Below are positions 30,660-36,396 of a stretch of 61,405 bases of DNA, in pieces. The notes under the pieces were generated by a model. It searched no databases and was not told the DNA's origin. It was given only the letters and a program-made list of their open reading frames with translations. The translations under genes were made by a program, and so were the position numbers. Position 1 is the first letter of the stretch. The number at the start of each line of letters is the position of its first letter. This DNA is from JBEKCB01 sp052139675 (GTDB lineage Bacteria; Planctomycetota; Brocadiia; CAIUPP01). The DNA is taken from contig JBKQWE010000084.1 of the NCBI GenBank assembly GCA_052139675.1, positions 1 to 61,405 of the forward strand, given 5' to 3'.

Positions 30660-32081
30660 ATGATTCAACAGATCCTCCTGCCGAAGCTCGGCGAGACGAT
30701 GACCGAGGCCTCCGTCGAGAAATGGCGCAAGGCCGAAGGCGACCCGATCCGGAAGGGCGATGTGATCCTCGAGATCACCACGGACAAGGCCACGCTCGAG
30801 GTCGAATCGTCCATCGTCGGCACCCTGAAGAAGATCCTCGCGCCGGAAAAAGTCACCCTGCCGGTCAACACCGTCATCGCGCTCGCCGGCGAGCCGGCCG
30901 ACACGCTGCCGGACAACCTCGAGGAACTCCTGGCCGCCGCGCGCGGCGAAAAAGCCGCCCAGGCGTCGGCCGCCAAGCCGGCCTCGGAGGACGCTTCGGC
31001 CGCTGCGCCGGCCGGCGCCGAAGCCGAAGTCGAGGCCATTCCCGGTCCGACCGGCCGGATCCTCGTCTCCCCGCGTGCGCGGATGCGTGCCAGGGAGTCG
31101 CGCGTGCCGCTCCAGATTCTCCGCGGCAGCGGTCCCGGCGGGCGCATCGTCGAGAAGGACGTGTCGGAGTATCTCGCCCGGAGAGAGCCGATCCGCGCGA
31201 CGCCGACCGCGATTGAGATCGCCTGCGAGCGCGGCATTGACCTGACGACGCTGCGCGGGACCGGGCCCGGCGGAAAGATCTCGAAGGAAGACGTGCTGGC
31301 CGCCCAGCCGGCGGCGGCGCGCCCGGCGGCCGCGCGCGAGCGGCGCGTCGAGCTCACGGCCATGCGCCGGATCGTCGCGGAGCGAATGGCCAAATCCAAG
31401 CGGGAAGCGCCCCACTTCTACCTGACGATGGAGGTGGACATGACCGCCGCAGCGGCTCTGCGCGCGAAGCTCAACGCGGACTTGCCCGCCGGAGGCGTCG
31501 GCTTGCCCGCCGGAGGCGTAGGCTTGCCCGCCGAAGCCTCCGCGAAGACGGGCGGAAAGATGCGCGTCGGCTTCCACGACCTGCTGATCCGCGCCTGCGC
31601 AAAGTCGCTCGGCGAAAACCCGATGATGAACGTGATCTGGGGCGGCGATCACATCCGCGTGCGCGCCGAGATTAACATCGGGCTGGCGGTCGCGCTCGAC
31701 GAGGGGCTGATCGTGCCGGTCATCCGGAACGCCGACCATCTCGACCTGGCCGCGACCGCGCGCACTTCCGCTCAGATGATCGAAAAGGCGCGCTCCAAGC
31801 GCCTGCTGCCGGACGAATACGAAGGCGGCTGCCTCACCATCAGCAACCTGGGGATGTTCGACGTGGACAACTTCATCCCGGTCATCAACCCGGGCGAGAG
31901 CGCGATCCTCGGCGTCGGCCGGATCGCGCAGAAGCCCGTCGTCATCGCCGGCGGCATCCAGGTCCGCTCGATGATGTCCTTCACCCTCAGCGCCGACCAC
32001 CGCGCCGTGGACGGCGCCATCGCCGCACGATTCCTCAAGCGCGTGAAAGAACTCCTCGAAAAGCCGGAGGCGCTCGCGTGA
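30660..32081 (+). CDS. pdhC: Dihydrolipoamide acetyltransferase (E2) with two peripheral-subunit-binding domains and an in-frame repeat
   Basis: 473 residues. One lipoyl domain (~1-78) has TDKATLEVESS with the lipoylated Lys. An Ala/Pro linker follows, then PSBD one (ILVSPRARMRARESRVPLQI, ~137-172) and PSBD two (TPTAIEIACERGIDLTTLRG, ~182-215); usually there is one. The catalytic domain (~235-473) ends with FTLSADHRAVDGAIAARF, whose H-R-x-x-D-G is the acetyltransferase active site. Within it (~274-300) three repeats of LPAGGVG followed by LPAEASAKTGG are inserted in frame. GAGG precedes the ATG. E3 (lpd) is not in the window. Confidence 0.94.
   Translation: MIQQILLPKLGETMTEASVEKWRKAEGDPIRKGDVILEITTDKATLEVESSIVGTLKKILAPEKVTLPVNTVIALAGEPADTLPDNLEELLAAARGEKAAQASAAKPASEDASAAAPAGAEAEVEAIPGPTGRILVSPRARMRARESRVPLQILRGSGPGGRIVEKDVSEYLARREPIRATPTAIEIACERGIDLTTLRGTGPGGKISKEDVLAAQPAAARPAAARERRVELTAMRRIVAERMAKSKREAPHFYLTMEVDMTAAAALRAKLNADLPAGGVGLPAGGVGLPAEASAKTGGKMRVGFHDLLIRACAKSLGENPMMNVIWGGDHIRVRAEINIGLAVALDEGLIVPVIRNADHLDLAATARTSAQMIEKARSKRLLPDEYEGGCLTISNLGMFDVDNFIPVINPGESAILGVGRIAQKPVVIAGGIQVRSMMSFTLSADHRAVDGAIAARFLKRVKELLEKPEALA
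31479..31560 (+). repeat. Tandem 21-bp repeats in the E2 catalytic-domain loop
   Basis: Three near-identical 21-bp units (GGCTTGCCCGCCGGAGGCGT-like) at 31479-31541, the last diverging into GCCTCCGCGAAGACGGGCGG, which closes a hairpin with the CCCGCC at its start. Encodes LPAGGVGLPAGGVGLPAEAS and then AKTGG. Similar LPAEASAKAG peptides arise, from memory, from a palindromic repeat in other environmental genomes. Confidence 0.85.
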
Positions 32082-32096
32082 AATGATCGGATACGG

Positions 32097-32125
32097 TTGA
32101 TCTCTCGCGTGAAACTGGTTATACT
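32097..32125 (+). promoter_or_regulatory. Promoter of the RHH/MazF pair, giving a possibly leaderless mRNA
   Basis: -35 TTGATC (32097-32102), 17-bp spacer and -10 TATACT (32120-32125). The ATG at 32132 lies where transcription would be expected to start (7 nt after the -10). Confidence 0.6.
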
Positions 32126-32131
32126 ACTGGT

Positions 32132-32368
32132 ATGAAAACAGCGGTCTCAGTCCAAGACGACGTTTTTCAGAAAGCGGAACGGCTGGCCCGCCGGATGAAG
32201 AAGTCTCGCAGCAGGCTTTTCACTGAGGCGCTCCGGGAGTATGTTGCACGGCACACACCCGATGAAGTCACCGACGCGATGAACGCGACGCTTGACAAGG
32301 TCGGGGAGGAACCCGACCGATTCGTCTCTTCGGCAGCGCGCCGCGTCCTGGAGAGAACGGAGTGGTGA
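32132..32368 (+). CDS. Ribbon-helix-helix antitoxin
   Basis: 78 residues. An N-terminal MetJ/Arc-type ribbon-helix-helix, MKTAVSVQDDVFQKAERLA then KKSRSRLFTEALREYVA, is followed by a C-terminal toxin-binding tail (TPDEVTDAMNATLDKVG). It binds its operator as a dimer and neutralises the downstream MazF-like toxin; its stop overlaps the toxin start by a few bases. Starts at the predicted transcription start of its own promoter. Confidence 0.85.
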   Translation: MKTAVSVQDDVFQKAERLARRMKKSRSRLFTEALREYVARHTPDEVTDAMNATLDKVGEEPDRFVSSAARRVLERTEW

Positions 32369-32706
32369 TCTCACAGGGCGAGGTCTGGTGGGCCGAAATG
32401 CCAGTGCCCGCCGGCTCCGGGCCCGGATTTCACCGTCCCGTCGTCATAGTTCAAGGCGATGCATTAAACCGGAGCCGGCTCGCGACCGTTCTCTGCGTTC
32501 CCCTTACGAGCAACCTGAAGTGGGCGGACGCGCCAGGAAACCTGCTCCTGGCGGCTCACATTACCGGTCTCCCGAAGGACTCCGTCGCTAATGTGTCTCA
32601 GCTTGTTGCGCTGGACAGATCGCTTGTTACCGAGCGAATTGGTAGGCTGCCTCGCGCCAAACTCGAACTCCTGCTGACCGGCATAGACGTCGCGCTGGGG
32701 CGGTGA
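32362..32706 (+). CDS. MazF/PemK-family mRNA interferase toxin
   Basis: 114 residues. The MazF fold is visible as ISQGEVWWAEMPVPAGSGPG, then HRPVVIVQGDALNRSRLATV, LCVPLTSNLKW and VANVSQLVALDRSLV; the R in GFHRPVVIVQ and the T in VPLTS are the usual catalytic pair. It cleaves single-stranded mRNA at specific sites. It starts with GTG 32362 or GTG 32365; both overlap the antitoxin stop. Regulated by the upstream RHH antitoxin. Confidence 0.88.
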   Translation: MVISQGEVWWAEMPVPAGSGPGFHRPVVIVQGDALNRSRLATVLCVPLTSNLKWADAPGNLLLAAHITGLPKDSVANVSQLVALDRSLVTERIGRLPRAKLELLLTGIDVALGR

Positions 32707-32740
32707 GGAACGCGACCAAGGCCGCAGGGAAGGTGAGACG

Positions 32741-32977
32741 ATGAAACCGAGCGACCCATATTTGAAAACCGTCGAATGGTCGCAAGAGGACGGCTGTTAT
32801 GTCGGCGCCTGTCCCAGTGTGATGCTCGGCGGGGTCCACGGTTCAAATAAAGCAAAGGTCCATCGAGAATTGTGCCAGGCCGTCAAGGAGTGGATTCGCA
32901 TTCGCGAGGAGGACGCAAAGTTCGACCGATGCGTCTCCTTGGCTGCGCGCGGCGTCGCTAAGAGAAGGGCGCGGTGA
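32741..32977 (+). CDS. HicB-like orphan antitoxin protein
   Basis: 78 residues, HicB-like fold: KTVEWSQEDGCYVGACPSVM, then GGVHGSNKAKVHRELCQAV. No HicA gene is adjacent. It follows the MazF gene by 34 bp in the same direction and could be a stray antitoxin or part of the same transcript. Weak GGTGAG precedes the ATG. It ends 43 bp before the convergent dapB stop. Confidence 0.65.
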   Translation: MKPSDPYLKTVEWSQEDGCYVGACPSVMLGGVHGSNKAKVHRELCQAVKEWIRIREEDAKFDRCVSLAARGVAKRRAR

Positions 32978-32985
32978 ACCCGCCA

Positions 32986-33015
32986 GGCGATATCTGGCGC
33001 ATTTCGCCAGTCGCC
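32986..33015. terminator. Hairpin between convergent HicB-like gene and dapB
   Basis: GGCGA-TAT-CTGGCG-CATTT-CGCCAG-TCGCC forms a two-part stem (6-bp core, 5-bp outer). No T-run, but the position between convergent stops suggests a bidirectional terminator. Confidence 0.5.
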
Positions 33016-33020
33016 GGTCC

Positions 33021-33824
33021 TCAGTCCTGCGTTTTCCCGGCCAGAACGTCGGCCATCGCGTACATCCCCGGCTTTTTCCCGACGAGGAACTTGGCGGCGC
33101 GGAGGGCGCCGCGGGCGAAGGTGTCGCGCGACTCGGCGCGGTGGACGACCTCGACGCGCTCGCCGAGACCCGAGAAGAGCACCGTGTGATCGCCGACGAT
33201 GTCGCCTCCGCGCACGGCGTGGATGCCGATCTCGCCCGGCTTCCGCTCCGCGGACGCGCCGTGCCGGCCATAGACGGCGTCCTTCGCCAGGCTCCGGCCG
33301 GTGGCGGCGGCGATTTCCTCGGCGATGCGCAGCGCGGTGCCGCTGGGCGCGTCCTTCTTGAACCGGTGATGCGCCTCGATGATCTCGATGTCGTACTCCT
33401 CGCCCAGGGCCGCGGCCACTTCGGCCGCGAGCCGGAAGAGCAGATTGACGCCGACGCTCATGTTCGGCGAATGGAGCACCGGAACTTTCTTCGCGGCGGC
33501 GGCGACGGCGGCTTTCTGGTCGGCGGTCAGGCCGGTGGTGCCGATGACCAGGGCAACGCCTTTTCCGGCGGCCTCGGCGGCGCGCGCCACGGCTGCGGCG
33601 GGCAGGCTGAAATCAATCAGGACGTCCGCGGGCACCGTCCAGTCGCTCGCGAGCGAAACGCCGAGCTTTCCGCAGCCGCACAGTTCGCCCGCGTCGCGGC
33701 CCAGGTCCGGATGGCCGGGCTGCTCGAACGCGGCGACGACCTTCATCCCCGGCTCGTGCGACACCAGGTCCACCAGCCGGCGGCCCATCCGCCCCGCCGC
33801 GCCGTTGATCGCAACGCGTATCAT
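33021..33824 (-). CDS. dapB: 4-hydroxy-tetrahydrodipicolinate reductase
   Basis: 267 residues. The NAD(P)-binding motif is RVAINGAAGRMGRRL, and the substrate motif EAHHRFKKDAPSGTALR holds the catalytic His and Lys. FSGLGERVEVVHRAESRDTF ends the enzyme. It makes tetrahydrodipicolinate in lysine and peptidoglycan precursor synthesis. Start ATG 33824 is fixed by an ideal GGAGGTGA upstream; the frame continues upstream without coding sense. No other dap genes are adjacent. It carries its own promoter at 33889-33917. Confidence 0.96.
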   Translation of the reverse strand: MIRVAINGAAGRMGRRLVDLVSHEPGMKVVAAFEQPGHPDLGRDAGELCGCGKLGVSLASDWTVPADVLIDFSLPAAAVARAAEAAGKGVALVIGTTGLTADQKAAVAAAAKKVPVLHSPNMSVGVNLLFRLAAEVAAALGEEYDIEIIEAHHRFKKDAPSGTALRIAEEIAAATGRSLAKDAVYGRHGASAERKPGEIGIHAVRGGDIVGDHTVLFSGLGERVEVVHRAESRDTFARGALRAAKFLVGKKPGMYAMADVLAGKTQD

Positions 33825-33888
33825 GGTCACCTCCGTTGCCTGCGCTAACCGCCTGCCGCCCGGGCGCCGGAGCGGCCGGGATTGCATA

Positions 33889-33917
33889 AATGTAACTCCA
33901 AGACGCCCGGTTGTAAA
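33889..33917 (-). promoter_or_regulatory. Promoter for dapB
   Basis: On the minus strand, -35 TTTACA (33912-33917), 17-bp spacer, -10 TACATT (33889-33894), leader about 55-60 nt. Confidence 0.55.
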
Positions 33918-34004
33918 CTGAGAGATGGCACTTGGAGCCGCCCACCGAGGCGGGCTCCGTCCGCAACGGGCAAACGCCCGGCACGGAATAGTGCGGAATC
34001 GTCC

Positions 34005-34033
34005 TTGACAATCCAGCGTTTCAGGGGTACAAT
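34005..34033 (+). promoter_or_regulatory. Strong promoter upstream of the cold-shock gene
   Basis: -35 TTGACA (34005-34010), 17-bp spacer, -10 TACAAT (34028-34033). Expected transcription start near 34040, which leaves a ~330-nt untranslated leader before the cold-shock ATG. Confidence 0.7.
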
Positions 34034-34039
34034 ACACTC

Positions 34040-34371
34040 AGTAGTTAGGTTTGGCCCAGTAGGGCCGCAGCGGACGAGAAGACTGTAGAAGGGCTTCGTG
34101 GTGCAGAGGTGGACACAAGGCGCGGCGGGTCGCGTGACCTGCCCGTGCCCGTTGGTTGGCTCAAGCGTGGACGTATCCTCGCTGACCTGCCTATTCCCTT
34201 CCCCGTTTACCTTGCACATGTTCTATCGCAGGCTTTCTCCCGACTGTGCGTGTAACGGCGCGACCTAATCGCCCGGTTGGCGAATCGTCCTCGTTCCGGC
34301 GATTGAGCCCCGATGTGGCGGCTCACCGAACGAGGATTCGTGCCGAGGCAGGCGCATGAGAGGAAAGACAC
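34040..34371 (+). promoter_or_regulatory. Long structured 5' leader of the cold-shock gene
   Basis: No gene is seen in this ~330-nt stretch. Hairpins are visible: GGCCCAGTAGGGCC, GGCGGGTC-GCGT-GACCTGCC, and near the start codon a long stem-loop (34281-34340) made of CGAATCGTCCTCGTTCCGG / CCGAACGAGGATTCG with an inner TGAGCC/GGCTCA stem. AGAGGAAAG gives the Shine-Dalgarno site after it. By analogy with cspA-type leaders it may be a thermosensing or RNA-stability element; it could alternatively be a separate small RNA. Confidence 0.5.
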
Positions 34372-34578
34372 ATGGCGCAAGGTAAGGTGAAGTGGTTCAG
34401 TGATCAGAAGGGCTTTGGCTTCATTACGCCGGACGACGGCAGCCCGGACGTGTTCGTTCATCATTCCGCGATTCAGGGCAGCGGCTTCAAGAGCCTGGCC
34501 GAGAACGACGTCGTGACGTTCGAAGTCGAAAAAGGCCAGAAGGGCCCGCGAGCCACGAACGTGTCGAAGGTGACCTAA
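34372..34578 (+). CDS. Cold-shock protein (CspA family)
   Basis: 68 residues, single cold-shock domain. The RNA-binding motifs RNP1 KGFGFI and RNP2 VFVHHSAI are intact, in MAQGKVKWFSDQKGFGFITP and PDVFVHHSAIQGSGF. It binds single-stranded RNA and acts as an RNA chaperone. Length is standard. The leader is long and structured and a Rho-independent terminator follows at 34607-34646. Confidence 0.97.
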   Translation: MAQGKVKWFSDQKGFGFITPDDGSPDVFVHHSAIQGSGFKSLAENDVVTFEVEKGQKGPRATNVSKVT

Positions 34579-34606
34579 CAGGCTGACAGCCTGGTAGACG
34601 TGATAG

Positions 34607-34646
34607 CCGCTGCTGTGGAAGGGACACAGCAGCGGTTATTTGTTTT
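34607..34646 (+). terminator. Rho-independent terminator of the cold-shock gene
   Basis: A perfect 11-bp stem CCGCTGCTGTG/CACAGCAGCGG with a 7-nt loop is followed by TTATTTGTTTT. It starts 28 bp after the stop. Confidence 0.9.
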
Positions 34647-34650
34647 AATG

Positions 34651-34746
34651 CTAATGCGTCACCTCCTCGCGGTTGTCGTCCTCGAACCGCTGTTCTGACG
34701 GACCGAGGACGACGATTTGCGGATTTTCGCGGCCCCCCACCAACAT
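34651..34746 (-). CDS. Possible 31-residue small protein
   Basis: A short frame, MLVGGRENPQIVVLGPSEQR and then FEDDNREEVTH, begins 18 bp after the stop of the membrane protein gene. It uses GC-rich codons (GTC GTC CTC GGT) like real genes here and has an acidic C-terminus. The Shine-Dalgarno candidate (GGCGGA) is weak and too close. No homologue is recognised; a remnant of a longer gene is equally possible. Confidence 0.3.
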   Translation of the reverse strand: MLVGGRENPQIVVLGPSEQRFEDDNREEVTH

Positions 34747-34763
34747 GCGTCCGCCGATTAGCG

Positions 34764-34979
34764 TCAGCGCTTCGAGGCTTGAGATTCTCCCAGTTTTGCC
34801 TCTAAGCGCTCCAGTCGCTCCGCGATATCCGCAATGCCTCTCGCCATGTCCTGGCGAGCCTTGACGGACTTATCCATCCAGAGCCTGATCCGCCTTAGAA
34901 TTAGCCAAGCCAAAAGCACCGTCAGGACAAGAGGAATTAGACTCAAAGAGATACCGACCACATCACGCAGGTCTTGCAT
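34764..34979 (-). CDS. Small single-pass membrane protein with coiled coil
   Basis: 71 residues. One transmembrane helix (ISLSLIPLVLTVLLAWLIL, ~10-28) is followed by a basic stretch and a coiled-coil segment (ARGIADIAERLERLEAKL). Its ribosome-binding site AAGGAGGA lies inside the last codons of the HTH gene, and the ATG comes 2 bp after that gene's stop, so the two are coupled. No family is recognised. The context with a DNA-binding protein suggests a small regulatory or phage-remnant pair. Confidence 0.7.
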   Translation of the reverse strand: MQDLRDVVGISLSLIPLVLTVLLAWLILRRIRLWMDKSVKARQDMARGIADIAERLERLEAKLGESQASKR

Positions 34980-34981
34980 CG

Positions 34982-35182
34982 CTATCCTCCTTCATCCTGA
35001 CTTGAAGATGGTCGCACCTTCTTCGATTCAAGCCACGTGTCAACGTCGCGCTTGTCGAACTTGATGTTGCGCGCATTGAGCCGGATGTACGGCGGGCAGT
35101 CGCCGGTCTGTATGTAGCGGTAGACAGAGCGTTTGCTTTCGCCCAAATAATCCGCCAACTCCTCAACATCCATCAGATACAT
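34982..35182 (-). CDS. Helix-turn-helix (excisionase/MerR-like) DNA-binding protein
   Basis: 66 residues. Classic winged-HTH excisionase pattern: DVEELADYLGESKRSVYRYI, then TGDCPPYIRLNARNIKFDKR and DVDTWLESKKV. Such proteins act as recombination directionality factors or as small regulators. No integrase is in the window. The gene lies ~150 bp beyond tRNA-Arg and in the same direction; together with the downstream membrane gene it could be the residue of an integrated element. Confidence 0.82.
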   Translation of the reverse strand: MYLMDVEELADYLGESKRSVYRYIQTGDCPPYIRLNARNIKFDKRDVDTWLESKKVRPSSSQDEGG

Positions 35183-35285
35183 TTCATGCTCACCACAAGC
35201 AGCTATTTAACGCCATATATTGCCAGATATGCTCACTTGTATCTCGCCGTAAGTCTCTTGTCAAGTTAAATCCGTCAGTTCCAAT

Positions 35286-35321
35286 AAAAAATGCGCCCGC
35301 CGATTTTTGTCGGCAGGCGCA
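35286..35321 (-). terminator. Rho-independent terminator of tRNA-Arg
   Basis: On the minus strand TGCGCCTGCCG / CGGCGGGCGCA (11 bp, one G-T pair) with an 8-nt loop is followed by TTTTTT. It begins 10 bp after the tRNA 3' end. Confidence 0.9.
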
Positions 35322-35330
35322 TGGATTGGC

Positions 35331-35407
35331 TGGCGCGCCCGGCAGGACTTGAACCTGCAACCTTCGGGTTCGAAGCCCGCGACTCTATCCAATTGAGCTA
35401 CGGGCGC
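35331..35407 (-). tRNA. tRNA-Arg (anticodon TCG), CCA encoded
   Basis: Acceptor GCGCCCG/CGGGCGC with discriminator G, D arm TAGCTCAATTGGATAGAG, anticodon loop CTTCGAA (anticodon TCG, codon CGA), T arm GGTTCAAGTCC, and encoded CCA at 35331-35333. Own promoter upstream and own terminator downstream. Confidence 0.94.
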
Positions 35408-35428
35408 GCTCTGTTGACTGTGTCTTGC

Positions 35429-35457
35429 AGTGTACCGCGCCGCTGGCCGGCAAGCAA
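35429..35457 (-). promoter_or_regulatory. Promoter for tRNA-Arg
   Basis: On the minus strand, -35 TTGCTT (35452-35457), 17-bp spacer, -10 TACACT (35429-35434), leader about 15 nt to the tRNA 5' end at 35407. Confidence 0.6.
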
Positions 35458-35465
35458 GCCCGCTG

Positions 35466-36128
35466 TCATCTCCCGGGCATGAGCCCGGCCAGTTCGAGCC
35501 CCTGCTTGAATTTCGCGCGGGTCTGCGCGCTCAGGCCGAGGCGCGGAATCAGCAGCCGGGCGAGCGCCCGCAGCTCTTCGGCGCTCCCCTGCTTAATCTC
35601 GATTTCCACTTCCGCAAGACGGCGTCGCTTCGCGCCGGCGATCAGCGTGAAGTCGTCGAGACTGACGAGCGCGCGGAGGCGCTTGCCGAACCGCACGGCG
35701 TACGTATCGCGCCGGTTCCGAACGCGGAAGATAACGCGCGCTTTCCGTCCGTCGAGGATGCCGAGTATTTTCGCGCTCAGGTCGCCCTCGCGGCGCAGCG
35801 CGCCGGACAGGCCGCGACGGTAGCGGCTCCATGGGACGATCCGTTCGCGTTCCTCGCGCATGCTGACGCCGCGCAGCGGCCGCCGGAGCGACTTGAGGCC
35901 CAGCACGGCGCGGCCGGGCGCGAGGCGCGATGTCCTGCGGATGCGGCAGGCGTAGCCGGCACGGTACAGGCGCCAGTCGGGCGTTTCCTGGTAGGCGTCG
36001 CGGATCACTTCGCGCCCGAGATGGCGCACGCTCGAACAGATTTCCCGGAGCGCCGGATGCACGCCCGCCAGCGCAGAGGCGTCGCGCGCGATCAGCTTGC
36101 ATTCGACCTCGATGTGCGGCTTCTTCAT
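35466..36128 (-). CDS. CYTH domain protein (inorganic/organic triphosphatase-like)
   Basis: 220 residues. The E-x-E-x-K motif of the CYTH fold opens the protein (HIEVECKLIARD). Tunnel basic residues continue in YACRIRRTSRL, LKSLRRPLRG, RKARVIFRVRNRRDTY and LAEVEIEIKQGS. Family members hydrolyse triphosphate, thiamine triphosphate or make cAMP; the short stand-alone form suggests triphosphatase activity. GGAGAG sits just before the ATG. It lies downstream of, and possibly in one transcript with, the glycosyltransferase gene, separated by a nested inverted repeat. Confidence 0.85.
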   Translation of the reverse strand: MKKPHIEVECKLIARDASALAGVHPALREICSSVRHLGREVIRDAYQETPDWRLYRAGYACRIRRTSRLAPGRAVLGLKSLRRPLRGVSMREERERIVPWSRYRRGLSGALRREGDLSAKILGILDGRKARVIFRVRNRRDTYAVRFGKRLRALVSLDDFTLIAGAKRRRLAEVEIEIKQGSAEELRALARLLIPRLGLSAQTRAKFKQGLELAGLMPGR

Positions 36129-36160
36129 GTCTGCTCTCCAGACAACGGAACGACGATTTT

Positions 36161-36384
36161 GACCGCGAAAACGCGAAAAACGGCGAAAAGTACGGTGTCT
36201 ATCAGCGATCCTCCATTGATCGTTGCGTTAGAAAAGGAAAGGTCTCTCGCAAACGCGCCAAGAGCGCAAAGAGCGAAAAACAGTTTGATTTTGTTCTTCT
36301 TTGCGCTCTTGGCGCCTTTGCGAGAGTATTCCTTTCTTTATGCAAACGTCAATAATGGCTTTCGCGTTTTCGCGCTTTCGCGGT
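36161..36384. repeat. Nested inverted repeat between the glycosyltransferase and CYTH genes
   Basis: Outer arms: GACCGCGAAAACGCGAAAAA (36161-36190) and TTTCGCGTTTTCGCG then CTTTCGCGGTC (36359-36384). Inner arms: TCTCTCGCAAACGCGCCAAG then AGCGCAAAGAGC (about 36229-36270) and TTTGCGCTCTTGGCGCC then TTTGCGAGAG (about 36295-36340), plus AAGGAAAG/CTTTCTTT nearby. The whole could fold into one large double-hairpin. A-T rich compared with its surroundings. Confidence 0.85.
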
Positions 36385-36396
36385 CTCAATTCGTCT

